From positions 62,001 through 126,000 of the forward strand of contig JAFMAD010000001.1 of NCBI GenBank assembly GCA_029785195.1: 64,000 nt of DNA. The letters run 5' to 3'. This document shows, in pieces, positions 7,977 to 15,647 of this stretch. Made by a program: the position numbers and the translations under genes. Numbering within the stretch: position 1 is the first letter of the stretch; each line of letters begins with the position of its first letter. Below the pieces are notes generated by a model. That model made no database searches. It worked only from the letters and a program-made list of their open reading frames with translations, and was not told the origin of the DNA. The DNA comes from Nitrososphaerota archaeon (lineage in GTDB: Archaea > Thermoproteota > Nitrososphaeria > Nitrososphaerales > Gagatemarchaeaceae).

Positions 7977-8183
7977 ATGGAATCGACGACCGTCAAAGTC
8001 TCGAAGGACACGGCGAGGAAGCTCGCCGTCCTACAGCGCAGGCTCCACAAGGAGACCCTCGACGCCACGATCCAGACGCTGGTGGCGAGGCACAGGAAAG
8101 AGCTCATCGACGAGGCCTTCGGCGCGGACCGGGGCCTGGCTCTGACGTTCAGGGAGGCGGACCGCGGTGAAGATCGTAGCTGA
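7977..8183 (+). CDS. Antitoxin of a VapBC-like pair
   Basis: A 68-residue protein: an N-terminal strand (TTVKVSKDTARKLAVLQ), then two helices and an acidic, charged tail, as in small AbrB- or RHH-type VapB antitoxins. Its last 17 bases overlap the start of the PIN-domain gene at 8167, so the two are translationally coupled. The role is inferred from the fold pattern and the neighbour: the N-terminus would bind the operator at 7958-7975 and the C-terminus would cover the toxin active site. Confidence 0.7.
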   Translation: MESTTVKVSKDTARKLAVLQRRLHKETLDATIQTLVARHRKELIDEAFGADRGLALTFREADRGEDRS

Positions 8184-8577
8184 CGCCTACGCCTGGGTAG
8201 AGCTCTTCGCCGGGACGCCGAAAGGGGAGTTCGCGAAGAAGACGATGGAGGAGGCTGACGCGGTGATCACGCCGGGCACGGTCCTCGCCGAGGTCGCGAG
8301 GAAGTACCTTCGGGAGGGGGTCGGAGAGGAGACGACGCGGAAAAGGCTGTCGACGATCCTGGAAGCCTCTGAACCTGCATGCGTCGACGACGAGGTCGCC
8401 ATCGGAGCTGGAAAGGCTTACCTCCGGTTGGAGAAGCAAGCCAGGGAGGCGGGGCTAAGAAAGCCCAGCCTGTTCGACGCCGTCGTCCTGGCGGTCGCGA
8501 TGAAGAACGACGGCAAGGTCCTCACAGGGGACGCGCACTTCGAAGGCCTCCCCAACACCGTCTGGATGGGAACTTAG
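8167..8577 (+). CDS. PIN-domain ribonuclease toxin (VapC-like)
   Basis: A 136-residue PIN-domain protein, normal length for VapC. The four conserved acidic positions are visible: Asp6 (IVADAYAWVELF), Glu42 (LAEVARKYL), Asp104 (SLFDAVVLA) and Asp122 (LTGDAHFEGL). These bind Mg or Mn and cleave RNA. The GTG start lies inside the antitoxin gene, giving a two-gene operon. The first motif has DAYAW where many VapCs have D-[ST]-[SN]-[VA], a common archaeal variant. RNA target unknown. Confidence 0.82.
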   Translation: MKIVADAYAWVELFAGTPKGEFAKKTMEEADAVITPGTVLAEVARKYLREGVGEETTRKRLSTILEASEPACVDDEVAIGAGKAYLRLEKQAREAGLRKPSLFDAVVLAVAMKNDGKVLTGDAHFEGLPNTVWMGT

Positions 8578-8761
8578 CCCCTCGAGCGCAGGGACGCGGT
8601 TCGGACGGGCCTGCCCCTGCGGGGTGACAGAGCAGAGTGAAGGCGCCTTCGGCCTGCACGACGCCATCGTGCCCTTGGTCGCATGCCCGACGGTTCCCAT
8701 CCGTCCCCCGAAAGACGCCGGTGCACACGCGTCATAGGGGAGCGGCCGGCGAGGCCGCACG

Positions 8762-9298
8762 ATGGCCAAGCGACTTGCGAAGGGCTCGGGTTCAGGGGGG
8801 CTCAGCAGGGAGGAGATATCTGCGATGAAGGAGACCCTCGAGGAGAGGAAGGCAGGGAAGGGGAACGACGAGGGCGCCGTCCTCGCGAAGATAGCCGAGA
8901 TGAAGGAGCCTGACAGGAGGATGGCCGAGAAGGCGCACGCCATAGTGAAGAAGGCGGCGCCGACCCTATCCCCGAAGACCTGGTACGGGATGCCTGCCTA
9001 CGCGGACGGGGACAAGGTGATCTGCTTCTTCCAGCCTGCGGGGAAGTTCAAGTGGAGATACTCGACCCTGGGGTTCAGCGACAGGGCGAGCCTTGACGAG
9101 GGGGATCTGGGCCGACCTCGCCTTCTTCTTCGAGACCGACCCGCGGTCGGTCAAAGGGGTCAACCTCTCGAGGAACCCGAGCGTCGTCGTACACCTCCAG
9201 GACGGGAGCGACACCGTGATCGTGCACGGAAGGGCGTCGGTCGAGCGCTCTCCATCGAGGTTGAAGGCGTTGCAGGCGAGCTATGCCAAGAAGTATGA
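8762..9298 (+). pseudogene. DUF1801-type gene truncated at a junction
   Basis: The first about 115 residues resemble the DUF1801 (YdhG/Fra-like) family: a charged N-terminal helix, then KTWYGMPAYADGDKVICF and FSDRASLDEGDL, which in homologues continues as W-P-T. Here, at about 9105, the reading diverges into an Arg/Pro-rich tail that is clearly out of frame, because that DNA encodes the C-terminal half of an FMN-binding split-barrel protein in another frame (9093-9416). Adding one base would restore D-L-W-P-T, so the break may be a deletion joint. Homologues bind small ligands or iron; a truncated product is unlikely to fold normally. Confidence 0.6.
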
Positions 9299-9416
9299 TT
9301 ACACCCCCGACTGGTCCAAGGGGTCAGGCCAGGTCGCGTACAGGGTGGAGCCGAAGGTAGCCCATGCGTGGAAGAACCCCAGGATGCACAGGAGCCTCGT
9401 CAAGTTCGCGTCCTGA
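9093..9416 (+). pseudogene. C-terminal part of a PPOX-class FMN/F420-binding split-barrel protein
   Basis: A 107-residue frame matching the middle and end of pyridoxamine-5'-phosphate-oxidase-like proteins: AFFFETDPRSVKG, RNPSVVVHLQDGSDTVIVHG and a C-terminal tryptophan-containing strand. The N-terminal strand that normally precedes it (about 35 residues) is missing. The frame can begin at a TTG at 9093, but it is fused at the DNA level to the DUF1801 fragment upstream. It looks like the retained half of a deleted gene; expression as a short protein cannot be excluded. Confidence 0.6.
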
Positions 9417-9503
9417 CGCACCGGACCCTCACGCGCCTGATCAGATTGCGCGAGCAGCTCGAACGGAGGGGCCCTAGCCCTCGCCCTTGCCGGTGGCGGT
9501 CCC

Positions 9504-9644
9504 TCATATCGGCACGACCCCCAGGCGCTCGGCTTCCCGCTTCAGCCCGGCGTCGAACGTCAGCAGGCCGGCGCCCAGCCTCTTCGCGTGGGAAAGTATG
9601 AGGAAGTCGCTGTATCGGGAGTACGTCGCCCCCTCGCGCGTGGC
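9504..9644 (-). pseudogene. C-terminal remnant of a PIN-domain (VapC-like) toxin
   Basis: Reading right after the SHMT stop codon, the minus strand encodes SRYSDFLILSHAKRLG and GLLTFDAGLKREAERLGV and ends at a TGA at 9504. This matches the last third of a PIN domain, with the third and fourth acidic motifs (S-D-x-L-x-L-A and T-x-D). No start codon or N-terminal half remains. It is a gene fragment, probably left by the same events that broke the neighbouring genes. Confidence 0.55.
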
Positions 9645-10838
9645 TCACTGGACCCAGGGGGTCCCGGCTAGGACGAACCTGGGCTGCTGGAACTGCTTGG
9701 CCAGGGTCCTCACCTTCTTCTGGACGAAGTCGGGGGGCTTCTTCCCTAGTATTATCATCGCCAAGAGCTCCGCTATCGTATCCATCTCCCCCGGTCCGTA
9801 GCCCATCCGGGTGAGCTCCGACGTCCCTATCCTCCCCCCCTCGTCCATGATGATGTTCGCCTGCTCGAGGCGCACCGAAAGCGACTTCAGCCGCTCTTGC
9901 GGATAGTCGAGCAGGACCTGGTGCGACTTCGAGAACCCGCGGGAAGCCCCCCTGACCTTGACCCCTTCTGCGGCGAGGGCCTTCGCCAGCGCCTGCGAGT
10001 TCTTCACGATCGACTGGGCGTAGGACCTGCCGTGCTGCATCATCTCCGCCAGAGCGACGGCGAGGGCCGCCACCCTGTCGAGGTGGACGTTGTCGACTAT
10101 CCCCGGGAAGACCTTCCCCGCGACCTTGGCGAACGCCTCCTCGTCGTTGGAGAGGATTATCCCTCCCTGCGGCCCCGGGAAGCTCTTGTGCGTCGAGCCT
10201 ATCATGAGCGAACACCCTTCTCTGAGCGGGTCCTGGAACTCCCCTCCTGCTATCAGGCCGAGCACGTGGGAGGCGTCATAGACGCAGGTCCCGTCGGCGA
10301 GGGAGGAGAGCTGCCTCGTCGGGTGCGGGAACGGGATGAAGCTCGCGCCGAAGAGGGCAACCTTCGCCCCGCCCATCTGGTGCGCCGACTCCTTCGGGTC
10401 TATGTTCACGGCGTCGTCGTCGTAGGCGAAGTAGTCGTTCTCCAGCTTCAGGATCCTCCCGAGACCGAGGTGGGAGACCCCCGGGTATCCGCCGTTCTCA
10501 GGGGAGACAGAGAGTATCCTGTCGCCGGGCTCTGTCAGGGAGAGGAGGACCGCCATGTCCGCGGTGTGCCCAGAGAGAGGCCTGACGTCGGCGTAGTGCG
10601 CGTTGAAGACCTTCCTCGCCATCTCCTCCGTGAGGGAGAGGAGCTCGTCGGAGAACCTTGTCCCTCTGTAGAACTTGTCGGGGGAATTGTACCTGTTCCC
10701 GAGGTCCGACAGGAACATCGAGCGCATCTGGGAGCTCCCCCGGTTCTCCGACGGGATGAGGTTCAGGCACTCCCGCGTCCGCCAGTCTTCGTGCTGCTTT
10801 AGCGTCCTCCCTATCCTCTCCAGGTAGCCTGAATACAT
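9645..10838 (-). CDS. glyA: Serine hydroxymethyltransferase (archaeal type)
   Basis: A 397-residue PLP enzyme interconverting serine and glycine with a pterin one-carbon carrier. The Schiff-base Lys is Lys218 in GSTHKSFPGPQGG. LNLIPSENRGS and GNRYNSPDKFYRGT near the N-terminus and RPLSGHTADMAV are standard SHMT motifs. It is slightly shorter than many archaeal homologues (about 420-440) at the C-terminus, and a PIN-gene remnant lies directly behind its stop codon. An ornithine-cyclodeaminase-family gene and a dehydratase lie upstream on the same strand. Confidence 0.93.
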   Translation of the reverse strand: MYSGYLERIGRTLKQHEDWRTRECLNLIPSENRGSSQMRSMFLSDLGNRYNSPDKFYRGTRFSDELLSLTEEMARKVFNAHYADVRPLSGHTADMAVLLSLTEPGDRILSVSPENGGYPGVSHLGLGRILKLENDYFAYDDDAVNIDPKESAHQMGGAKVALFGASFIPFPHPTRQLSSLADGTCVYDASHVLGLIAGGEFQDPLREGCSLMIGSTHKSFPGPQGGIILSNDEEAFAKVAGKVFPGIVDNVHLDRVAALAVALAEMMQHGRSYAQSIVKNSQALAKALAAEGVKVRGASRGFSKSHQVLLDYPQERLKSLSVRLEQANIIMDEGGRIGTSELTRMGYGPGEMDTIAELLAMIILGKKPPDFVQKKVRTLAKQFQQPRFVLAGTPWVQ

Positions 10839-10888
10839 CTGGGGCCCCCCCTCAAGAGGTGGATATCTGTCCTTCGCAGAGGCGGCCG

Positions 10889-11899
10889 CTAGGCCCTTCC
10901 GCCGCCATCCCTTTCGGAGCCGAACTCGAGCGACGCCCCCGTCCCCCGCTCCACGGCGCGCCGATAGACGAAGGCGGCCGCCGCGAGGTCCTCGACCGCG
11001 AGCCCCACCGACTTGAAGAGCGTCACGTCGGAGTCAGACGCACGTCCCGGGGCGGTCCCTTCGAGGACCTCCCCTATCTCCCCGACGATGTGCCCTTCCC
11101 CTATGGCCCCCTCCCTCAGTGGGACGAGGTAGTCATCCGCCTCCAGCTGGGCCGACGCCCTGCTGTCGACGTAGAGCCTGGACAACTTCACCGCGTCGCT
11201 GTCGAGCTCCCTCGCTGGGGGCCTCGACGCCCCGACGGCGTTGACGTGTGCCCCATGCCCGAGCCACCGCCCCATGAGCACGGGGGACGCCGACCCGGTG
11301 ACAGTGCAGACGACGTCGGCCCCTCGGACGGCGTCCTCCGCTCTCTCGAAAGCCCTCGCGTCCAGACCCCGCCCCCTCGCGTGCAGCGCGAACCTCTCCG
11401 CGTTCGAAGGGGTCCTCGACCAGACCCTCACCGTAGAGAGCCCGGGGATCGCTTCCGCCATCGCGTCGAGGTGGCTCATCGCCTGGGTCCCGGAGCCGAG
11501 GACCGACAGGGAGGCGGACCCCCTCCTGGCGAGGGCCCTCGTAGCCACGGCGCTCGCCCCCCCGGTCCTGATACGCGTGACCGCCCCCGCGTCTACGGCG
11601 GCGACGAGGCTCCCGTGCTCCTCCTCGAACAGCAGCACGGCCCCCTGATGCGACTCGTATCTCGTCCCGGCGTTCCCCGGAAAGACCGAGGTCGCCTTCA
11701 GTCCCAGGACCCCTTCGTACCGCAGGTACCCCGGCATCATCCCGAGGGCTCCTTTCGGGGGGTGGGGCATCGCGAACCTGGGCGGGAACCCGGCCTCCCC
11801 CCGGGCCATGGCCCGGAAGCACCTTTCCATCACCCCGATGCACTCGCGCATCCCGAGGAGCTCGGAGACGGCCTCGGCCCCCAGGAAGAGCGTCTTCAA
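10889..11899 (-). CDS. Ornithine cyclodeaminase / mu-crystallin family enzyme
   Basis: A 336-residue NAD(P)-dependent protein. The substrate-site segment GMMPGYLRYEGVLGLKATSVFPGN, given here only in part by its K-A-T, and DAGAVTRIRTGGASAVA precede a Rossmann motif LSVLGSGTQAMSHL. Homologues act as ornithine cyclodeaminase, archaeal alanine dehydrogenase or ketimine reductase, and sequence alone does not separate these. It begins 9 bp after the stop of the PLP dehydratase at 11909, so the two are one operon. The pair may process serine/threonine-derived 2-oxo acids or amino acids (inference). Confidence 0.85.
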   Translation of the reverse strand: MKTLFLGAEAVSELLGMRECIGVMERCFRAMARGEAGFPPRFAMPHPPKGALGMMPGYLRYEGVLGLKATSVFPGNAGTRYESHQGAVLLFEEEHGSLVAAVDAGAVTRIRTGGASAVATRALARRGSASLSVLGSGTQAMSHLDAMAEAIPGLSTVRVWSRTPSNAERFALHARGRGLDARAFERAEDAVRGADVVCTVTGSASPVLMGRWLGHGAHVNAVGASRPPARELDSDAVKLSRLYVDSRASAQLEADDYLVPLREGAIGEGHIVGEIGEVLEGTAPGRASDSDVTLFKSVGLAVEDLAAAAFVYRRAVERGTGASLEFGSERDGGGRA

Positions 11900-11908
11900 C
11901 CTGCTCCC

Positions 11909-12856
11909 CTAGGAGAGGAGGGACGCCAGCAGGGCCGGGTCTGAGTTCCCGCCGCTCACGACGCAGGCGGTCGGCGAAGGCATGTCGTCGGCGTGCTTCC
12001 GCGCGCAGGCGAGTGACGCCGCCCCGGCCGGCTCCGGCGCCACGTGAGACTCGAGGACGAGCGCCTTCATCGCCCCCCTGATCTCGTCGTCGCTCACGGT
12101 GTACACGCCTTCGAGGTGCTCCCTGAGCAGAGGGAGCATGTATTCGTATGCCTTGGTCGCCCCGATCCCGTCCGCTATGGTGCGGGGGTCCCCCACGTCC
12201 TCCGCCCTCCCGGTGGCTAGCGCCTTCGGCACGGGGGCGGCCCCTTCGGCCTGGACCCCGTATACCTTGACCCCGGGGCTCTTCGCCCTGACCGCCTGGG
12301 CTATCCCTGCCGCCAGCCCCCCTCCCCCGATGGGGACGACGATGCTCTTCACCCTCGGCGCGTCCTCAAGGACCTCGAGCCCTATGGTCCCCTGGCCGGC
12401 GACCACCAGCGGGTCCCCGAAGGGGTGCACGAATGTCATCCCGAGCTTCGCCATCCTGTCGTCAGTCATCGCCTCCATTATCTCGCTATGGGGGCGGCGG
12501 ACGATGCGCGCCCCCATCGACTCCATCGAATCCACCTTCCTCTGCACCGCGTCCGTCGGGACGTACACGGTGCACGGCGCCCCCAGCCTCTTCGCGCTCC
12601 ACGCCACGGCCTGGCCGTGGTTCCCCGCGGATATGGTCACGAATCCCTTCCCCCTCTCCTCCGCCGTGGACCTGCTCATCCTGTTCCAGGCGCCACGGAC
12701 CTTGAAGCTCCCGGTGGGCTGGAGGCACTCGAGCTTGAGCAAGACCGACCCTGCGTCGAAGCGGGACGAGGGGAGGAGAGGAGTCCGGTACACCGCGCCG
12801 CGTATCCTTGCCGCCGCCTCTTCTACCTGGGCGAGCGTCACCCTTGGGACGTCCAC
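11909..12856 (-). CDS. Threonine/serine dehydratase (fold type II PLP enzyme)
   Basis: A 315-residue enzyme related to threonine dehydratase and serine racemase. The PLP Lys is Lys52 in TGSFKVRGA, SAGNHGQAVAW holds the substrate-carboxylate loop, and IGGGGLAAG is the PLP phosphate-binding Gly-rich loop. There is no C-terminal ACT domain, so it is the catabolic or unregulated short form. The GTG start follows a minus-strand CTTATACG box (about 12880-12888) at leaderless spacing. Probably co-transcribed with the downstream ornithine-cyclodeaminase family gene. Confidence 0.88.
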   Translation of the reverse strand: MDVPRVTLAQVEEAAARIRGAVYRTPLLPSSRFDAGSVLLKLECLQPTGSFKVRGAWNRMSRSTAEERGKGFVTISAGNHGQAVAWSAKRLGAPCTVYVPTDAVQRKVDSMESMGARIVRRPHSEIMEAMTDDRMAKLGMTFVHPFGDPLVVAGQGTIGLEVLEDAPRVKSIVVPIGGGGLAAGIAQAVRAKSPGVKVYGVQAEGAAPVPKALATGRAEDVGDPRTIADGIGATKAYEYMLPLLREHLEGVYTVSDDEIRGAMKALVLESHVAPEPAGAASLACARKHADDMPSPTACVVSGGNSDPALLASLLS

Positions 12857-12898
12857 GGTCTTTGCGCCGGGGGGCGCGTATAAGAAGCTCCCCCGAAC

Positions 12899-14557
12899 TC
12901 AGCCGTACCTGTACCTGACCCCGTGCCCGTCCCTTTCGTGGCCGAACTTCACCATCTCAGGGGGCCCGATGGCCCCGCAGGTCCCGCAGGCGACGCAGGG
13001 GACGTGGTCGAACCTCAGCTCGGCCCTCCCGATATCGGCCATCGCCTCGGACATGGCTCGCCCCTTGTCCCCCCCGTTCTGGGCCAGGTCGTGCTCGTAG
13101 AGGTCCTTGAAGGAGGCGAAGACCCCCTTGGGGGTGAGTATGGTGTAGCAGTTGGTCGGGCACCCTGGGACCCAAGGCTTCGTGAGGGACTTCGAAGCTA
13201 GCGACGCGTCCACCCTGATGTGGGAGTAGGCCTCGTCCTCGTCGTAGGCGAGCAGCCCGGTCCCTTCCTGGACCCTGGCGATGGCGTCGCGGGGGGTCCC
13301 GGCGCCGGCCCTCGGCTCGAACCTGTAGACCCTTGACATCAGCCTCGTGGAGAAGAGGAGCCGCGGGAGCGCGCGGTACGTGAGCGAGCTCTCCGTGACG
13401 AGGCTGTCCCTCCCCGACCTGCCGACGTCCTCGTAGACAGGCCTCAGGAGGTCCCTGTACCTGGAGAGGTCCTTCCCCTTGAACGACCCTGACTGGGCGG
13501 CCATGAGGTACGCGGAGGCGGCCATCGTCCCGGTGGCTACCGCCCGCCTCATCCCGTCTATCATGGGGCCTATCTTCACGAAGGACCCTAGCGCGTCCCC
13601 CGCGGCTAGGAATCCGTCGGCGAAGGGCTGCTTCAGCATCGCCTTGTGCCCCTTGGGTATGTTGTGGGCCGCGTACTCCACCGCCTCCCCCCCGTCGAGG
13701 AGCTCGGCGACCATGGGGTGGGCCTCGAAGGCGTCCTGGACGTCGATCAGCTTCCCCACCTCGTCGAAGTGCTCCGTCGTCCTCCTGATGAGGGAGCCCA
13801 TCGACACCACCATCCCGACCGAAAGGGTGTCCCTGTTGGTGTAGACGAAGGCCCCTCCGCTTATGCCGCTCATGAACTCCCCCAGATAGAAGACGGCCTT
13901 CCCCGCCCCGGGGTCGACCTTGAACCTCTGCTCTATGGTGGCGGGGTCGAGCTTGTATACGCGCTTTATCCCGTGGTAGAGCTCGCGGGGGGTCAGCCTC
14001 CCCCTCAGCCCCGCCTCCTCCACGAGGGTCGACGTCACCCCCGACGCGTCGACGACAAGCTTCGCCCTCAGCTCCTCCCTGGGGGTCCTGACCCCGACGA
14101 CGGCCCCTCCCTCGACGATGAGCCCCTCCGCCGTGGTAGACGCAGAGAGCATCGCCCCGGCCTGGACGGCAAGCGCGGCGAACCACCTGTCGAACTTCCG
14201 TCTGAGGACCGAGTAGTCGTGCCCCGTCTCGAAGCCCATGGAAAAGAGCCTCGCCCGGGCGGGGAGGGAGTCCTTCGTCATCCTGTAGTACCTGGAGGCT
14301 CCCTTCTCCATGTCGGGAGCGTCGAGGACGACGACCTCGTGAGAGGTGATCCTCCTCTCCAGCGGGGCGGCCGACTCGAAGTCAGGGACGAGGTGGATGA
14401 GCCCCCACCCCCCGGGGGAGTCGCCGTAGATCACGCCCCCCGTCATGCTCCTCTCTCCGGGGACGCGCGCCTTTTCGAGCATCAGGACGTTGACCCCCTT
14501 CCTGGCGAGGGCGAGGGCAGCAGCGGACCCCGCCGGGCCGGCCCCGACCACTATCAC
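12899..14557 (-). CDS. fixC: FixC-type ETF:quinone oxidoreductase fused to a FixX-like ferredoxin
   Basis: A 552-residue flavoprotein. The N-terminal FAD motif IVVGAGPAGSAAALALA is followed by the FixC/geranylgeranyl-reductase-like body (SPGGWG, GDALG near residue 310). The last about 90 residues carry GCPTNC and CVACGTCG, matching the FixX iron-sulphur ferredoxin that is usually a separate subunit. It would take electrons from the EtfAB pair encoded just upstream and pass them to quinone or another acceptor at the membrane. The GTG start lies 7 bp after the EtfA stop. No ATG, GTG or TTG is in frame between them, though the reading would also allow a CTG a few codons earlier. Confidence 0.88.
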   Translation of the reverse strand: MIVVGAGPAGSAAALALARKGVNVLMLEKARVPGERSMTGGVIYGDSPGGWGLIHLVPDFESAAPLERRITSHEVVVLDAPDMEKGASRYYRMTKDSLPARARLFSMGFETGHDYSVLRRKFDRWFAALAVQAGAMLSASTTAEGLIVEGGAVVGVRTPREELRAKLVVDASGVTSTLVEEAGLRGRLTPRELYHGIKRVYKLDPATIEQRFKVDPGAGKAVFYLGEFMSGISGGAFVYTNRDTLSVGMVVSMGSLIRRTTEHFDEVGKLIDVQDAFEAHPMVAELLDGGEAVEYAAHNIPKGHKAMLKQPFADGFLAAGDALGSFVKIGPMIDGMRRAVATGTMAASAYLMAAQSGSFKGKDLSRYRDLLRPVYEDVGRSGRDSLVTESSLTYRALPRLLFSTRLMSRVYRFEPRAGAGTPRDAIARVQEGTGLLAYDEDEAYSHIRVDASLASKSLTKPWVPGCPTNCYTILTPKGVFASFKDLYEHDLAQNGGDKGRAMSEAMADIGRAELRFDHVPCVACGTCGAIGPPEMVKFGHERDGHGVRYRYG

Positions 14558-14564
14558 GTCGAAG

Positions 14565-15647
14565 TCAGGCAGGGGCGCCCACTCCTATCGCCGAGATCAG
14601 CTTGGGGAGCTCCTCGTACAGGTCTCCCACTATCGGGTAGTGCGCTATCTTGAAGATGGGCGCTTCGGGGTCCGTGTTTATCGCAACGATCTTGGCCGAG
14701 TTCTGCATCCCGACCCTGTGCTGCAGGGCGCCGCTTATCCCCGCGGCGACGTACACCCTTGGCTTCACAGTCGCCCCCGTCTGCCCCACCTGGTTGGCCT
14801 TCCCTATCAGCCCCTCAAGCGCCTTCAACTCGGCGTAGACGAGTGAGCGGGTCGCCCCTATCTCGACCTTCAGGCGGTACTTCCTCTCTATCACGCCCTT
14901 CAGCTCCTCCGCGTACCTGTACGCCTCGGCGGGGTCCCTCGCCTTCCCTGAGGCGTCCTTCAGCACCCCCATCCCGAGGCTGATGACCACGTCCGCCCCG
15001 GCCAGGTCTGGGACCGGGGGAGGGAGCTCGGTGACTTCGGCCACCCTCGCAGGGTACTCCTTCCACGTGAACCCCACCGTCTCCACCTTTCCCCTCCTCT
15101 TTGGGTCGGGTTCCAGGGGCGAGAAGCTCCCCGGCCTCACCGTCGCCATCTGGGGCCTGTGCCTCGGGGTGTAGATCCTCGCGAGCCTTGTCCCGAAGTC
15201 GGGCCGGATCTGGATGAGGAGGTCCTTGAACTGCCCCAGGACCGGGTTGCTGTAGTCCTCCACCGCCAGCTGCACGTTGTCGGTCGCGAGCCCGGTGGGG
15301 ATGCGGAACGCGACCCTCGCCGCTATGTCCTTACCTATCTCGTTGGCGGCGAAGAGGAGGATGTATGGCTTCCTCTCCAAGACGAGGGAGTAGATGGCGT
15401 CCGCGTATGCGAGGTTGAAGTAGTCTTCGAGGGCCGGGTCGTCGACCGCCAGGACAGAGTCGGCGCCGTAGGCTATGGCCTTCTGCGCCAGGGCCTCCAC
15501 CCCGCTCCCCACTATGACCCCCACCACCTGCTGGTCGAGCTTCGACGCGACCCCCCTGGCCGCGGCGAGGAGCTCCAGCGAGTCCTTTGTCAGGTCCCCC
15601 CGGCTGCGCTGCAGGTAGACCCAGACCCCCTTCGGCTCGCCGCTCAT
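14565..15647 (-). CDS. etfA: Electron transfer flavoprotein alpha subunit
   Basis: A 360-residue protein. The N-terminal half is the alpha-subunit variable domain; the C-terminal half is the FAD-binding domain with IGATRSLVYAE, VGQTGATVKPRVYVAAGISGAL by position (about residues 270-305) and INTDPEAPIFKIA. It carries electrons from dehydrogenases to the FixCX protein. The real start is the ATG at 15647, which overlaps the EtfB stop (ATGA), so translation is coupled. The open frame extends further upstream but that part is out of frame with EtfB and reads as Arg-rich shadow. Confidence 0.93.
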   Translation of the reverse strand: MSGEPKGVWVYLQRSRGDLTKDSLELLAAARGVASKLDQQVVGVIVGSGVEALAQKAIAYGADSVLAVDDPALEDYFNLAYADAIYSLVLERKPYILLFAANEIGKDIAARVAFRIPTGLATDNVQLAVEDYSNPVLGQFKDLLIQIRPDFGTRLARIYTPRHRPQMATVRPGSFSPLEPDPKRRGKVETVGFTWKEYPARVAEVTELPPPVPDLAGADVVISLGMGVLKDASGKARDPAEAYRYAEELKGVIERKYRLKVEIGATRSLVYAELKALEGLIGKANQVGQTGATVKPRVYVAAGISGALQHRVGMQNSAKIVAINTDPEAPIFKIAHYPIVGDLYEELPKLISAIGVGAPA

